Made by a program: the position numbers and the translations under genes. 64,000 bases of DNA from Mycolicibacterium arabiense. GTDB taxonomy: Bacteria > Actinomycetota > Actinomycetes > Mycobacteriales > Mycobacteriaceae. Below, piece after piece: positions 25,159 through 33,102 of the stretch. Each line of letters begins with the position of its first letter. Position 1 is the stretch's first letter. Where the stretch lies: positions 372,001 to 436,000 of the forward strand of contig NZ_AP022593.1 in NCBI RefSeq assembly GCF_010731815.2, given 5' to 3'. A model generated the notes under the pieces. It saw only the letters and a program-made list of their open reading frames with translations. It was not told the origin of the DNA and made no database searches.

Positions 25159-25992
25159 GTGCCAGAGGGTGACACCGTCTACGCGTTGGCCCGGCGCCTC
25201 GATGCCGCGCTGCTCGACCGAGTCCTGACCCACGGCGAACTGCGCGTGCCCGCACACGCGACCGACGACCTCGCCGGGCTGACGGTGCTGGGCCACGACA
25301 CCCACGGCAAGCATCTGCTGACGCGGTTGTCCGACGGCCTCACGCTGCACACCCATCTGCTGATGTCCGGTTCGTGGACCGTGTCGGCCGAGGGGCGGTG
25401 GCTCCCGCCCACGGTCATGCCCGACGTCCGCGTCGTGCTGCGCACCGACGGGCCTGCCGCCTACGGGGTGCGGCTACCGATCGTCGAACTCATCCGGACC
25501 AGGGACGAAGCCGACGTCGTGGGCCACCTCGGTCCGGACCCGCTGCGCGCCGACTGGGACCTGGCCGAGGCCGCACGACGCATCACAGCGGATCCCCGGC
25601 GGCCGCTCGTCGCGGCGCTGCTCGACCAGCGGTGCGTCGCCGGCTTCGGCAATCTCTGGGTCAACGAGTTGGCGTTCCTGCGGGGCCACAGCCCGTGGAC
25701 CCCGGTGCAGTCCGTCGACGTCGTCGCGCTGCTCGAACTCGGTGCCCGGGCACTGCGCCACTCCGCCACGGTGCCGGGCGCGATGCAGGTGACGACGGGC
25801 ACCAAGCGCAAGGGCGAACAGCACTGGGTGGCGGGCCGCGCGGGTCGGCCGTGCCTACGGTGCGGTACGCCGGTCCGGGTGGTGGCCGAGGTGTCGAACG
25901 ACCCGGAGAGACGGCGTACGTGGTGGTGCCCGCACTGTCAGCCGGGCCCGACGGAGCCGCCGCCGTCCGGCCGCGACTCGACCAACCGTTGA
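25159..25992 (+). CDS. nei: Fpg/Nei-family DNA glycosylase (endonuclease VIII)
   Basis: This 277-residue base-excision repair enzyme starts at GTG 25159, giving the catalytic N terminus PEGDTVY; Pro2 forms the Schiff base and Glu3 is required. The H2TH region (RCVAGFGNLWVNE) and a C-terminal zinc finger with Cys232, Cys235, Cys257 and Cys260 are present. It removes oxidised pyrimidines and nicks abasic sites. Sequence and length fit the mycobacterial Nei2 type (Rv3297). Its stop codon overlaps the -35 box of the next operon. Confidence 0.9.
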   Translation: MPEGDTVYALARRLDAALLDRVLTHGELRVPAHATDDLAGLTVLGHDTHGKHLLTRLSDGLTLHTHLLMSGSWTVSAEGRWLPPTVMPDVRVVLRTDGPAAYGVRLPIVELIRTRDEADVVGHLGPDPLRADWDLAEAARRITADPRRPLVAALLDQRCVAGFGNLWVNELAFLRGHSPWTPVQSVDVVALLELGARALRHSATVPGAMQVTTGTKRKGEQHWVAGRAGRPCLRCGTPVRVVAEVSNDPERRRTWWCPHCQPGPTEPPPSGRDSTNR

Positions 25993-26018
25993 CATGCAAG
26001 TAACGGCTTGCCTATTGT
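25989..26018 (+). promoter_or_regulatory. Strong promoter of the ArsR-VOC operon
   Basis: TTGACA at 25989-25994 is a perfect -35 box, followed after 18 bp by TATTGT at 26013-26018. The GTG start at 26025 is 7 bases after the -10 box, so the transcript is probably leaderless. The -35 box overlaps the nei stop codon. Confidence 0.6.
25996..26011 (+). promoter_or_regulatory. ArsR-type operator palindrome between -35 and -10
   Basis: GCAAG and CTTGC are inverted arms around TAACGG, placed exactly in the promoter spacer. A bound repressor would exclude RNA polymerase, so autorepression by the ArsR protein encoded downstream is likely. Confidence 0.55.
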
Positions 26019-26024
26019 TCTGGC

Positions 26025-26369
26025 GTGGGTGACGTCTCCGGCGCCGACGTCTCCAAGGCCGACGTCTTCAAGGCGCTTGCCGACCACACCCGCCGCACGA
26101 TCCTCGACGAACTGACCGACCGAAATGGCCAGACCCTCTTCGAAATCTGCGCACGTCTGACGACCAAGCATGGGCTCGGATCGTCGCGACAGGCCGTCTC
26201 CCAGCACCTCGACGTCCTCGAGGCCGCCGGCTTGGTGACGACCCGCCGAGACGGTCGCTACAAGTTCCACTACATCGACACCGCGCCGCTGGAGCCGATC
26301 CTGCGGCGGTGGCTCCCGGGCACCGCCGGTGGCCACCCCGACCCCGAAACCGAGAAGGGAACTTCATGA
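26025..26369 (+). CDS. ArsR-family transcriptional regulator
   Basis: This 114-residue winged-helix protein has KALADHTRRTILDELT at its N terminus and the recognition region GSSRQAVSQHLDVLEAAGLV. Metal-binding CxC motifs are absent, so it is likely the non-metal type found beside VOC/SRPBCC genes. It is translated from GTG 26025, probably leaderless, and its stop overlaps the next start (ATGA). It should repress its own operon through the GCAAG/CTTGC palindrome in its promoter. The inducer is unknown. Confidence 0.88.
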   Translation: MGDVSGADVSKADVFKALADHTRRTILDELTDRNGQTLFEICARLTTKHGLGSSRQAVSQHLDVLEAAGLVTTRRDGRYKFHYIDTAPLEPILRRWLPGTAGGHPDPETEKGTS

Positions 26370-26755
26370 AGATCAACCTGACCAGCATGCTCGTCGACGA
26401 CCAGGACAAGGCGCTGCGGTTCTACACCGAGGTCCTCGGCTTCGCCCCGAAGCACGACATCCCCATGGGGCAGCACCGGTGGATCACCGTGGTGTCGCCC
26501 GAGGATCCCGACGGCACGGAACTGGTCCTCGAACCGGACGAGCATCCGGCCGTCAAGCCGTTCAAGGACGCTCTGATGGCTGACGGCATCCCGTTCACGT
26601 CGTTCGCCGTCGACGACGTGCGCGCCGAATGCGAGCGGCTGCGCGGGCTCGGGGTGCGGTTCACCCAGGAGCCCACCGACATGGGCAACGTCACGACGGC
26701 GGTGCTCGACGACACGTGCGGCAATCTGGTCCAGATTGCGCAGATGATCGCCTAA
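26366..26755 (+). CDS. VOC-family protein (glyoxalase/bleomycin resistance-like)
   Basis: This 129-residue VOC domain begins MKINLTSMLVDDQDKALRFY. Possible metal ligands are the His in GQHRWITV and the Glu in TELVLEPDEH. It is coupled to the ArsR gene by a 4-base overlap, a common pairing in actinobacteria. The family often handles small electrophiles or antibiotics, so an inducible detoxification role is inferred. The catalytic reaction is not determinable. Confidence 0.87.
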   Translation: MKINLTSMLVDDQDKALRFYTEVLGFAPKHDIPMGQHRWITVVSPEDPDGTELVLEPDEHPAVKPFKDALMADGIPFTSFAVDDVRAECERLRGLGVRFTQEPTDMGNVTTAVLDDTCGNLVQIAQMIA

Positions 26756-26765
26756 CCCCCGGAGC

Positions 26766-27143
26766 ATGATGGACTCCGTGGAGTCGACCCGGGTAGATCG
26801 ATGGTTGTGGGCGGTCCGGCTGTCGAAGACGCGACCGGACGCCGCCTCGGCGTGCCGGGGCGGACACGTGCGCGTCAACGACCGCGTGGCGAAACCGGCG
26901 ACGATGGTTTCGCCTGGCGACCAGGTGCGCGCTCGAGTCGGCGACACCACCCGCATCGTCGAGGTGGTCAGGGTCATTCAGAAGCGAGTCGGCGCGGCAG
27001 ACGCCGTCACCTGCTACCTCGATAGGACTCCCCCGCCGCCGCCGGTCGCCTCCATTCCGGTGGCCGCTCGCGATCGCGGCGCAGGCAGGCCCACGAAGCG
27101 GGACCGGCGGGTACTCGACAGGTGGCGTGCCAGCCAATTCTGA
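26766..27143 (+). CDS. S4 RNA-binding domain protein (Hsp15-like)
   Basis: This 125-residue protein has an S4 domain at about 8-65, with the pattern RVDRWLWAVRLSKTRPDA, then GHVRVNDRVAKPATMV. This is the arrangement of heat-shock protein Hsp15/RqcH-associated RqcP proteins, which bind stalled large ribosomal subunits. A Pro-rich linker and basic tail (AGRPTKRDRR) follow. A role in ribosome rescue or rRNA binding is inferred. It lies 10 bp after the VOC gene and could be in the same transcript. Confidence 0.85.
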   Translation: MMDSVESTRVDRWLWAVRLSKTRPDAASACRGGHVRVNDRVAKPATMVSPGDQVRARVGDTTRIVEVVRVIQKRVGAADAVTCYLDRTPPPPPVASIPVAARDRGAGRPTKRDRRVLDRWRASQF

Positions 27144-27169
27144 ACGACCGCAGGGAGGTTCGTGCCGGA

Positions 27170-27478
27170 CTACTTCGCTGGCCGCGGCTCCGGCACGGGT
27201 ACGACTGCTTCCCACCGGGCGCGACGCTGCTCGTCGGTCTGCTCCCACCACGGCGGCGTACCGCGTTCCCCCAGTGCGACCTTGACCGCCTGCACACCGG
27301 CACGGGCCGCGGACTCCTCGTCGGTGCCCTTGGTCCGGCGGACCTCCCTGCGCCACGACATCAGCGCGGCGACTAGTTCGGTGCGTCGATCCTCCGGAAT
27401 CGACGGGTCCGTCGCCCGCCACCGGCGGCCGTCGATGACGTAGTAGTGCCCGTCTTCGGTGAGTGGCGGTTGGCCCAC
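27170..27478 (-). CDS. Conserved actinobacterial hypothetical protein
   Basis: This 102-residue protein, starting at GTG 27478, shows the pattern YYVIDGRRWRATDPSIPE, a helical middle with LVAALMSWRREV, and ALGERGTPPWWEQ near the end. Homologues are widespread in actinobacteria and are often labelled biopolymer transporter Tol without evidence; I see no transporter or TolB features. It is basic, soluble and lacks a signal. It is convergent with the S4 gene and divergent from the reductase at 27584. Confidence 0.7.
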   Translation of the reverse strand: MGQPPLTEDGHYYVIDGRRWRATDPSIPEDRRTELVAALMSWRREVRRTKGTDEESAARAGVQAVKVALGERGTPPWWEQTDEQRRARWEAVVPVPEPRPAK

Positions 27479-27520
27479 CCGGTGAGTTTAGGGCGACAGG
27501 CGAACCCGGCGCCGAGATGG

Positions 27521-27540
27521 TTGTATATCGGTCGATACAA
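27521..27540. promoter_or_regulatory. Operator-like palindrome upstream of the NADP-binding protein
   Basis: TTGTAT and ATACAA are perfect 6-bp arms around an 8-base spacer in a locally AT-rich stretch, 44 bp before the start at 27584. It has the look of a TetR- or HxlR-type operator overlapping a promoter. No regulator gene of that type is adjacent. Confidence 0.5.
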
Positions 27541-27583
27541 AACTCGACCGCCGGCTTCGCGCCGGCACGAAGAAGGGATGACC

Positions 27584-28225
27584 ATGAGCTACTCGATCAT
27601 CGGCTCGGGGAACATCGGTTCGGCAGTGGCCAGGGCGTTCGCCCGCATCGACGTTCCGGTCCGCGTCGCGAACGCGCGCGGCGTCGAGGCCGTGGCACGT
27701 CTCGTCGATGAGATCGGCCCGCAGGTCGAGCCGGCGGAGTTGTCCGACGCGCTCGCCGCGGACGTCGTGATCCTCGCCGTGCCGTTCGAAGCGGTCCAGG
27801 GACTGGCGGAACGGGTCGCGGATTGGAGCGGACGAATCATCGTCGACGCCACGAACGCCATCGACTACACCGACTTCTCCCCCGCCGACCTCGGCGGTCG
27901 CCCGTCGTCGGATCTCGTCGCGGACTGGGCCACCAATGCCCGAGTGGTCAAGGCCTTCGGACACACCTGGGCCCGCGTGCTGGCGCGCGAGCCAGGAGAC
28001 GGCCGCGGAGGCCGCCGCGTCCTGTTCCTCTCCGGCAATCACGCCGACGCCAACGCCGAGATCGCCGCCCTCATCGACCGCATGGGCTTCGAGCCAATCG
28101 ATCTCGGGCGCAACGACCAAGGTGGTCTCCTACAGCAGTTCGGCGGCCCGCTGACCACGCGGAGCTTCGTGTCCCAGGCGATCGGCGGGTCGAATCCGGC
28201 GGAGATGGACCTCGTCGACCCGTAG
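27584..28225 (+). CDS. NADP-binding F420 reductase-like oxidoreductase
   Basis: This 213-residue Rossmann protein begins MSYSIIGSGNIGSAVARAF, the cofactor motif of NADPH:F420 oxidoreductase (Fno) relatives. Next come VVILAVPFEAV, the conserved IIVDATNAID, and VVKAFGHTW. The family moves hydride between NADPH and F420 or acts on other small molecules; many actinobacterial copies are uncharacterised. AAGAAGGG supports ATG 27584 over an ATG 6 bases earlier. An upstream palindrome suggests inducible expression. Confidence 0.82.
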   Translation: MSYSIIGSGNIGSAVARAFARIDVPVRVANARGVEAVARLVDEIGPQVEPAELSDALAADVVILAVPFEAVQGLAERVADWSGRIIVDATNAIDYTDFSPADLGGRPSSDLVADWATNARVVKAFGHTWARVLAREPGDGRGGRRVLFLSGNHADANAEIAALIDRMGFEPIDLGRNDQGGLLQQFGGPLTTRSFVSQAIGGSNPAEMDLVDP

Positions 28226-28302
28226 TGATCACCGGGACCGCCAATCCCGGGAGATGTGTGCCGCAAGTGAATATCCGGCCGAGAATGGGTAACGCTTCCT
28301 TC

Positions 28303-28479
28303 ATGACATCAGATGACGTTGCTGACTTGAACCAGGTGATGGTGCCGACCGAAGAGGTGCACCCGGATCATCGGGAGCACGCCAAGGAATCCAAGCACCT
28401 CGACGACGGCGAACTGGAACGCCGCACGCAACACGAGCGCGAGATCGTCGACGCCGAGCGGCCCAGTCAGGAGCGATGA
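28303..28479 (+). CDS. Small charged protein (58 aa)
   Basis: This 58-residue hydrophilic protein begins MTSDDVADLN. It is rich in Glu, Asp, His and Arg, with a helical second half (HREHAKESKHLDDGELERR). No known domain or export signal is seen. Its stop overlaps the start of the next tiny gene (GATGATG), so both are probably made together. The overlap and normal codon use support a real gene; the function is unknown. Confidence 0.5.
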   Translation: MTSDDVADLNQVMVPTEEVHPDHREHAKESKHLDDGELERRTQHEREIVDAERPSQER

Positions 28480-28601
28480 TGACGAACCCCGAGAGCAACG
28501 ACCCCGAGCAGGACCAGACACCCGAGAACGACGTGCCGGCGGCGAATCCCGCGTACTCGACACCACCGGCCGACGGTCTCCCCGACGCCGAAACCGACTG
28601 A
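28476..28601 (+). CDS. Tiny acidic disordered protein (41 aa)
   Basis: This 41-residue protein rich in Asp, Glu, Pro and Asn starts at ATG 28476 inside the end of the preceding gene. It could start 3 bases later. It is strongly acidic, with no hydrophobic core, and resembles the 49-residue protein at 3046 in composition. It is probably intrinsically disordered. The function is unknown. Confidence 0.4.
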   Translation: MMTNPESNDPEQDQTPENDVPAANPAYSTPPADGLPDAETD

Positions 28602-28613
28602 GCCAACGCCTTC

Positions 28614-28856
28614 GTGATGGAATCCCTCGACGGCGAAAGCCAATGGGAAGTGGTGACCGCGAAGCCGGTCAACCGTGGTGACGCGGGCGACGGCGCCTCC
28701 GAGGACGTCGTCGCCCGCGGATCCGAGGACGAGTGTCGCCGCGTCTTCGCCGATACCGTGGCGGTCGCAGCCGCGGAGGACTACCAATACGTCGTGCTGC
28801 GTTCCGGTGGCCAGGACGTGGACTCCTGGCCCCCGCTCACGGGCTGGACCTGCTAG
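28614..28856 (+). CDS. Small conserved hypothetical protein (about 80 aa)
   Basis: Starts at GTG 28614 or ATG 28617. The product shows SQWEVVTAKPVNRGD, a single Cys-Arg-Arg segment, then YQYVVLRSGGQDVDSWP near the end. The pattern resembles a small family seen in mycobacteria in which a short alpha/beta protein ends in a Trp-containing strand. No catalytic motif is present. It follows the two tiny genes by 12 bp and could be the third member of a small-protein operon. Confidence 0.55.
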   Translation: MMESLDGESQWEVVTAKPVNRGDAGDGASEDVVARGSEDECRRVFADTVAVAAAEDYQYVVLRSGGQDVDSWPPLTGWTC

Positions 28857-28910
28857 GTCCACTTCGTTTTTCGGACGTTTCATGCGGCTGATCCCGGCAA
28901 TCGTCCAAGG

Positions 28911-29846
28911 GTGTCGCAACAATGGGAATGCGCGGTCGTCGGTGCGGGAGCCGCTGGCCTGAGCGCCGCCCTCGTCCTCGGACGGGCCCGCAGGCAAGTC
29001 GTGGTCATCGACGCCGGCCATCAGAGCAACCGGGCCTCGCCCACGATCGGTGGGTTACTCGGCTACGACCAACGATCGCCCGCGGAGCTGTACGCGCAGG
29101 GGCGAAGCGAGCTGGAGGCCTATCCATCCGTCGAATTCCGCACCGGAGAGGTCGTGCGCGGCAGTTCGGGCGAGGACGGTTACCTGCTGGACCTGGCCGA
29201 CGGCGAAACCCTCAGTGCACGAAGGGTTCTCCTGGCCACTGGAATGAACTACAACCCGCCGGACCTTCCCGGAATCGGTGAGCTGTGGGGATCGTCGGTC
29301 TTCCAGTGCCCGTTCTGCCACGGCTGGGAGATGCGGGACGAGCGTTTGGCGGCCCTGGCCTCCGGGGAAGAAGCCGTCCATGCCGCCCTGATGCTGCGGG
29401 GCTGGAGCGACGACGTGATGTTGTTGACCGACGGGCCAACGCAATTGGATTCCGAGCAGCTCCGGATGCTGCAGGTGGCCAAAGTGGAGGTGGACCAGCG
29501 ACGCGTCGCGGAACTGGCCAGCACCGAAGGCCGGCTCACGGCCGTCGTCTTCGCCGACGGCGACCGGCTCGAGCGCGACGGCCTGCTCGTCGAGGCGCCG
29601 CTGAGTCAGCGGACCCGGTTGGCCGAACAACTCGGCGCGGCATGCACACCGGGCCCACTCGCCGGTGACGCGCTCGACGTGGACCAGATCCACCGGACCA
29701 ACGCGCCGACCGTCTTCGCCGCCGGTGACGTCTGCACCAAGCAGCCCCACCTCGCCGGCGCCATCGCCGCAGGATCGCAGGCCGCGATGATCATCGTCCA
29801 GAGTCTGCTGTCGGACGACTTCGGCCTGCCCTATCCGCCGGCGTGA
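28911..29846 (+). CDS. Thioredoxin reductase-like FAD/NAD(P) oxidoreductase
   Basis: This 311-residue flavoprotein starts at GTG 28911. FAD motif GAGAAG lies at 11-16, the redox-active pair is Cys133/Cys136 in CPFCHGWE, and FAAGDV near the C terminus closes the FAD site. It has the length and domain order of low-molecular-weight thioredoxin reductases. The middle NAD(P) domain is weak, since no GxGxxA stands out there, so this may be one of the ferredoxin- or bacillithiol-type reductase relatives with a different donor. Partner and substrate are unknown. Confidence 0.82.
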   Translation: MSQQWECAVVGAGAAGLSAALVLGRARRQVVVIDAGHQSNRASPTIGGLLGYDQRSPAELYAQGRSELEAYPSVEFRTGEVVRGSSGEDGYLLDLADGETLSARRVLLATGMNYNPPDLPGIGELWGSSVFQCPFCHGWEMRDERLAALASGEEAVHAALMLRGWSDDVMLLTDGPTQLDSEQLRMLQVAKVEVDQRRVAELASTEGRLTAVVFADGDRLERDGLLVEAPLSQRTRLAEQLGAACTPGPLAGDALDVDQIHRTNAPTVFAAGDVCTKQPHLAGAIAAGSQAAMIIVQSLLSDDFGLPYPPA

Positions 29847-30283
29847 CCGACGACCGGTGACCTGGGTAACAGCTCATCCAATGCCTCGAGTTCCGTTCGG
29901 CTGACCCACGATGGGTTGGCCTGCTGCGGCGACCGGAAGACCTCCATCGTGCGCAACACGGGCACGGTTGTTAACTCCTCTGCGGTCACCGGATCGTCGA
30001 ACAGACCGATCTCGGTCGGAACGCGCAAGCCGTCGGCTTCGGCATACGGCCTGCCGGCGATCCGGCCCGCGCCCCAGATCCCGCGGCGGGGGTGCGCCGA
30101 CACCCAGAACAGCACGCGCTGACCAGTTTCGATCAACCGCGAACGATAGTTGTCGGCAATGCACCAGGACGGCTTCGCCCGGCCCGCCGCGACCATCGGT
30201 TCCAGCGCGGTCGACTTCGGGTTGCACTTGATGACCCAGGCACCGAGCGTCTGCTCGGTCACGGGCCGCGACGGCGACGTCAC
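29831..30283 (-). CDS. EVE-domain protein
   Basis: This protein of about 150 residues begins at GTG 30283 (30325 is an alternative) with an EVE-like fold: GAWVIKCNPK first, then IETGQRVLFWVSA and GIWGAGRI. EVE domains are PUA/YTH relatives that bind modified bases in DNA or RNA and often join restriction or RNA-processing systems. No nuclease domain or such neighbour is present here. It overlaps the end of the convergent reductase gene by 16 bp. Confidence 0.75.
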   Translation of the reverse strand: MTSPSRPVTEQTLGAWVIKCNPKSTALEPMVAAGRAKPSWCIADNYRSRLIETGQRVLFWVSAHPRRGIWGAGRIAGRPYAEADGLRVPTEIGLFDDPVTAEELTTVPVLRTMEVFRSPQQANPSWVSRTELEALDELLPRSPVVGHAGG

Positions 30284-30296
30284 CGGCGCACCGTAC

Positions 30297-30434
30297 TCAA
30301 CCCCGTTCGATGGACCCGGGGTCACCCAACGGCGGTGACGCCGTTCCGCCGTCCTCGGGCTGGAATTCCGCCGAGCCGTCGTCCTCCTCGGCCGTCAGGT
30401 GTTCTTCGTGCCGCTGATCCGTGGGATCGGTCAT
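30297..30434 (-). CDS. Tiny acidic protein upstream of the EVE gene (45 aa)
   Basis: This 45-residue protein starts MTDPTDQRHEE, preceded by GGAAGG. It is rich in Asp, Glu, Gly and Pro, without hydrophobic segments, and is likely disordered. It lies directly upstream of the EVE gene and may be co-transcribed with it. Composition is like the other tiny acidic proteins in this window. No function can be proposed. Confidence 0.45.
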   Translation of the reverse strand: MTDPTDQRHEEHLTAEEDDGSAEFQPEDGGTASPPLGDPGSIERG

Positions 30435-30503
30435 GTCGCGCCCTTCCACTTGGTAGCGAACCGCGTACCCAGTCGACCTTCCCGCCAACCCGCGGTGTCG
30501 TGC

Positions 30504-30941
30504 TCAGTCCAGGCAGAATTCGTTGCCCTCGGGATCGGCGAGGACGATGTGGCCGGCGTTCAACGGCGGCTCCGGCTCGTGCCGACCGATGCGGGTCGCG
30601 CCCACGGCCACGAGGCGAGCGCATACGGCCTCCAGCGCCACCATGCGCTCCTCACCCGTCAGGTCCGGTGCTGCGCGCACGTCGAGGTGGACGCGGTTCT
30701 TCGCGTCCTTGCCCTCCGGGACGCGCTGGAAGAAGATCCGCGGTCCCGATCCCTCGGGATCGACCAAGGCCGACGCGTCGTTGCGGTGCTCCTGCGGGAC
30801 CCCCATCGATTCCAACGCGGCATCCCAGGTGTCGAACCCGGGAGGTGGAGCCTGCACCTGGTACCCCAACACCTCGGCCCAGAACGTGGCCAGTGCGGCG
30901 GGGTCGGCGCAGTCGAACGTCACCTGAACTTCACGGGACAC
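30504..30941 (-). CDS. VOC-family protein (glyoxalase-like)
   Basis: This 145-residue VOC protein begins MSREVQVTFDCADPAALATFWAE. The glyoxalase-like type is indicated by AEVLGYQ, RIFFQRVPEGK and KNRVHLDVR, with the closing strand IVLADPEGNEFCLD. Such proteins are common and poorly characterised; metal ligands may include His in VHLDV and the final Glu. It lies 69 bp upstream of the tiny acidic gene on the same strand. Confidence 0.83.
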   Translation of the reverse strand: MSREVQVTFDCADPAALATFWAEVLGYQVQAPPPGFDTWDAALESMGVPQEHRNDASALVDPEGSGPRIFFQRVPEGKDAKNRVHLDVRAAPDLTGEERMVALEAVCARLVAVGATRIGRHEPEPPLNAGHIVLADPEGNEFCLD

Positions 30942-31040
30942 GAAGTAGTCCTATCGTCATGGTCGTCCTTTCGACATGCGGGCTAGGTCACGTCGGGGGT
31001 ACCCGTTCCACCGTTGGGGATTGCATTCGGGCCGCGAGGG

Positions 31041-31046
31041 CATTCT
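31041..31046 (+). promoter_or_regulatory. Possible -10 box before a leaderless GTG
   Basis: CATTCT lies 6 bases before the GTG at 31053, and no Shine-Dalgarno sequence is visible. The spacing is that of leaderless mycobacterial transcripts, but the hexamer is a weak match to TANNNT. Confidence 0.25.
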
Positions 31047-31052
31047 GGGCCC

Positions 31053-31730
31053 GTGGAAACCGTCGAATACGCCCCGGGACGCAAGGCCGATCTCCATGGC
31101 GAGCCCTCCCGTCCCACCGTGCTGATGTGGCACGGCATGCAGACCGACGCCAGAGCGTCCGTCGCTGTGCTGGCCGACCTCGTCGCCGGCCACGGCCTCC
31201 ACGTTCTTGCCTCTGATTGGAACTCCCACGCCGACGATCGAGGGCGTTCGGACCTGCTGGCGTCGTTGGACTTCGCCAGGGGCTTCGGGTCCGGTCCCCT
31301 GGTGCTGGTCGGGTGGTCGATGGGCGGGCTCGCAGCGGCGGACCTCACGGTGCACGCGCATCGGCTCGAGATCGATCTCACCCACACGGTGTGCCTCGCG
31401 GGCGCGTTCATGGCCGCGGGCCCGATATCTGGCCTGCACGTGACCGAGAGCCTCTCCTCCGAGGAGATCGGCACGCCGTTCACCCTCCTGCACGGCGCGG
31501 CCGACGACGTGGTGCCCCCGAAGGCCAGCACCGAATTCGGGGAGGCATTGCGCGCGGCCGGTTGGCCGGTGGAGGTTGCGATGCTGGATGCCGACCACGC
31601 CTCGATCGCAGGCGCCGCCCACGACTCAGTGGCCGACGTCTACGTCCCCGCGACCGATGGCGCGACCCGAGACGTCGCCTCCGACGTGGCAGCGCGCATC
31701 GCGGCAGTGGTGGGCGTTCGGCCCGACTAG
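31053..31730 (+). CDS. Small alpha/beta hydrolase
   Basis: This 225-residue hydrolase has a nucleophile elbow GWSMGG, a dienelactone-hydrolase/esterase-like late loop LLHGAADDVVPP supplying the acid, and His in DADHASIAG completing the triad. A short N-terminal strand (VLMWHGMQTDARASV) supplies the oxyanion region. No lid domain or signal peptide is visible. GTG 31053 lacks a clear Shine-Dalgarno. The substrate is unknown; small esters or amides are likely. Confidence 0.8.
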   Translation: METVEYAPGRKADLHGEPSRPTVLMWHGMQTDARASVAVLADLVAGHGLHVLASDWNSHADDRGRSDLLASLDFARGFGSGPLVLVGWSMGGLAAADLTVHAHRLEIDLTHTVCLAGAFMAAGPISGLHVTESLSSEEIGTPFTLLHGAADDVVPPKASTEFGEALRAAGWPVEVAMLDADHASIAGAAHDSVADVYVPATDGATRDVASDVAARIAAVVGVRPD

Positions 31731-31765
31731 GGGGGACGACTTGGTGGACGACTTAGGTGGACGAC
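31731..31765. repeat. Short tandem repeat across two convergent gene ends
   Basis: GGGGGACGACTT, GGTGGACGACTTA and GGTGGACGAC follow each other directly. The second unit supplies the TAA stop of the APC permease (31753-31755). It is about 2.8 copies of a 12-13-bp unit, probably a slippage product. Confidence 0.55.
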
Positions 31766-33102
31766 GGCCTGGACGACCGCCGGGTCGCTGCGCGGGCTGC
31801 GAGGTAGAGCACGGCGCCGACTGCCAGCAGGATGGCGCCGAACAGCCAGACCGTCGCAGTCTGCTGGGTGAGCAGCAGCACGCACGACAAGACGCCGAGC
31901 ACGGGCACGAACGTCCAGACCCGGAAGTGATCGTGCTCGACGGCGTCGCGGCGGAGCACCAGCACGGCGACGTTGGTCGAGATGAACACGAACAGCAGCA
32001 GCAACACGACGGTTTCGGCGAGCGTGGAGAGGTCTCCCACCAGGGTCAGCACCATCGCGACCGCCGTCGTCGCGACGATTGAGACCCACGGCGTCCGACG
32101 TTGCGGCAGAACGCGATTCAGCACGCTTGGCAACAGGCCGTGCTCGGCCATCCCGTACGCCAGTCGGCTCGACATGATCATGGTCAGCAGTGCGCCGTTG
32201 GCCACGGCGACCAGTGCGATGGCACTGAACAGCCAGTCCGGGACGTTGACGCCCGAGGCGCCGACCACCGCGAGCAACGGGCCCGATGACTCCGACAGCT
32301 CGTTCGCGGGCAGGGCGATGGCGCTGGCGATTCCGACGAGCGCATAGACGACGCCTGCGGTGACGAGTGCGCCGAACAGTGCGGCGGGATACACCTTGCT
32401 CGGATTGCGGATCTCCTCGGCGACGTTGGCCGAGGTCTCGAATCCCACGAATGAGTAGTAGGCAACGATGGCGCCGCCGAGGATCGCCATGGCAGGCACC
32501 GAGCCGTCCGGGAACTGCGTGATCCTGTCGACCTCGCCGCGGCCACCACCGACCATCACCGCCACCGCGACGATCACGATGAGCAGACCCGACAGTTCGA
32601 TCACCGTCATCACCATGTTGCTCTTCATCGATTCGCTGATGCCCCGGGCGTTGAGGCAGGCGACGAGGACCAGGAACACCATGGCTGCCGGCACCGCGGG
32701 CACGTCGATGAACGTCGACAGGTAGTCCCCCGCGAAGGCAAGGGCGAGGCCGGCGGCGCTGGTGACACCCGCGGCGAGCATGCAGAAGCCGATGAGGAAC
32801 GACAGCACCGGTTGCTTGAACGCGCGCTCGGCGAAGACGGCGGCGCCGCCGGCCTTCGGATACTTGGTGACCAGTTCGGCATAGGAGCCCGCAGTCAACA
32901 GCGCCAGCACCAGCGCCGCCACGAGCGGCGCCCACAAGACGCCGCCGACGTCCTCGGCCAGCACTCCCATCAGCGCGTAGATGCCCGCACCGAGCACGTC
33001 GCCGAGGATGAACAGGAACAGCAGTGGTCCGGTGATGCCGCGCTTGAGCTTGGTGTCCTCGCCGACCTCGGTGTCGTCGTGCGCTCGAGCTTCCGATGTC
33101 AT
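31753..33102 (-). CDS. APC-family amino acid permease
   Basis: This 449-residue membrane protein has 12 predicted helices, starting with LKRGITGPLLFLFILGDVLGAGIY, the unwound first helix of APC transporters. The later YYSFVGFETSANVAEEIRNP segment is the helix 6 signature. GGGAGG is ideally placed before the ATG at 33102; an open frame upstream looks non-coding. It probably takes up or exchanges amino acids or amines using the proton gradient. The substrate is not evident. Confidence 0.88.
   Translation of the reverse strand: MTSEARAHDDTEVGEDTKLKRGITGPLLFLFILGDVLGAGIYALMGVLAEDVGGVLWAPLVAALVLALLTAGSYAELVTKYPKAGGAAVFAERAFKQPVLSFLIGFCMLAAGVTSAAGLALAFAGDYLSTFIDVPAVPAAMVFLVLVACLNARGISESMKSNMVMTVIELSGLLIVIVAVAVMVGGGRGEVDRITQFPDGSVPAMAILGGAIVAYYSFVGFETSANVAEEIRNPSKVYPAALFGALVTAGVVYALVGIASAIALPANELSESSGPLLAVVGASGVNVPDWLFSAIALVAVANGALLTMIMSSRLAYGMAEHGLLPSVLNRVLPQRRTPWVSIVATTAVAMVLTLVGDLSTLAETVVLLLLFVFISTNVAVLVLRRDAVEHDHFRVWTFVPVLGVLSCVLLLTQQTATVWLFGAILLAVGAVLYLAARAATRRSSRPSST

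Noticed and set aside
31731..31765. CRISPR-like repeat
   Set aside because: Units are 12-13 bp, directly adjacent without spacers, and fewer than three copies; simple slippage explains them.
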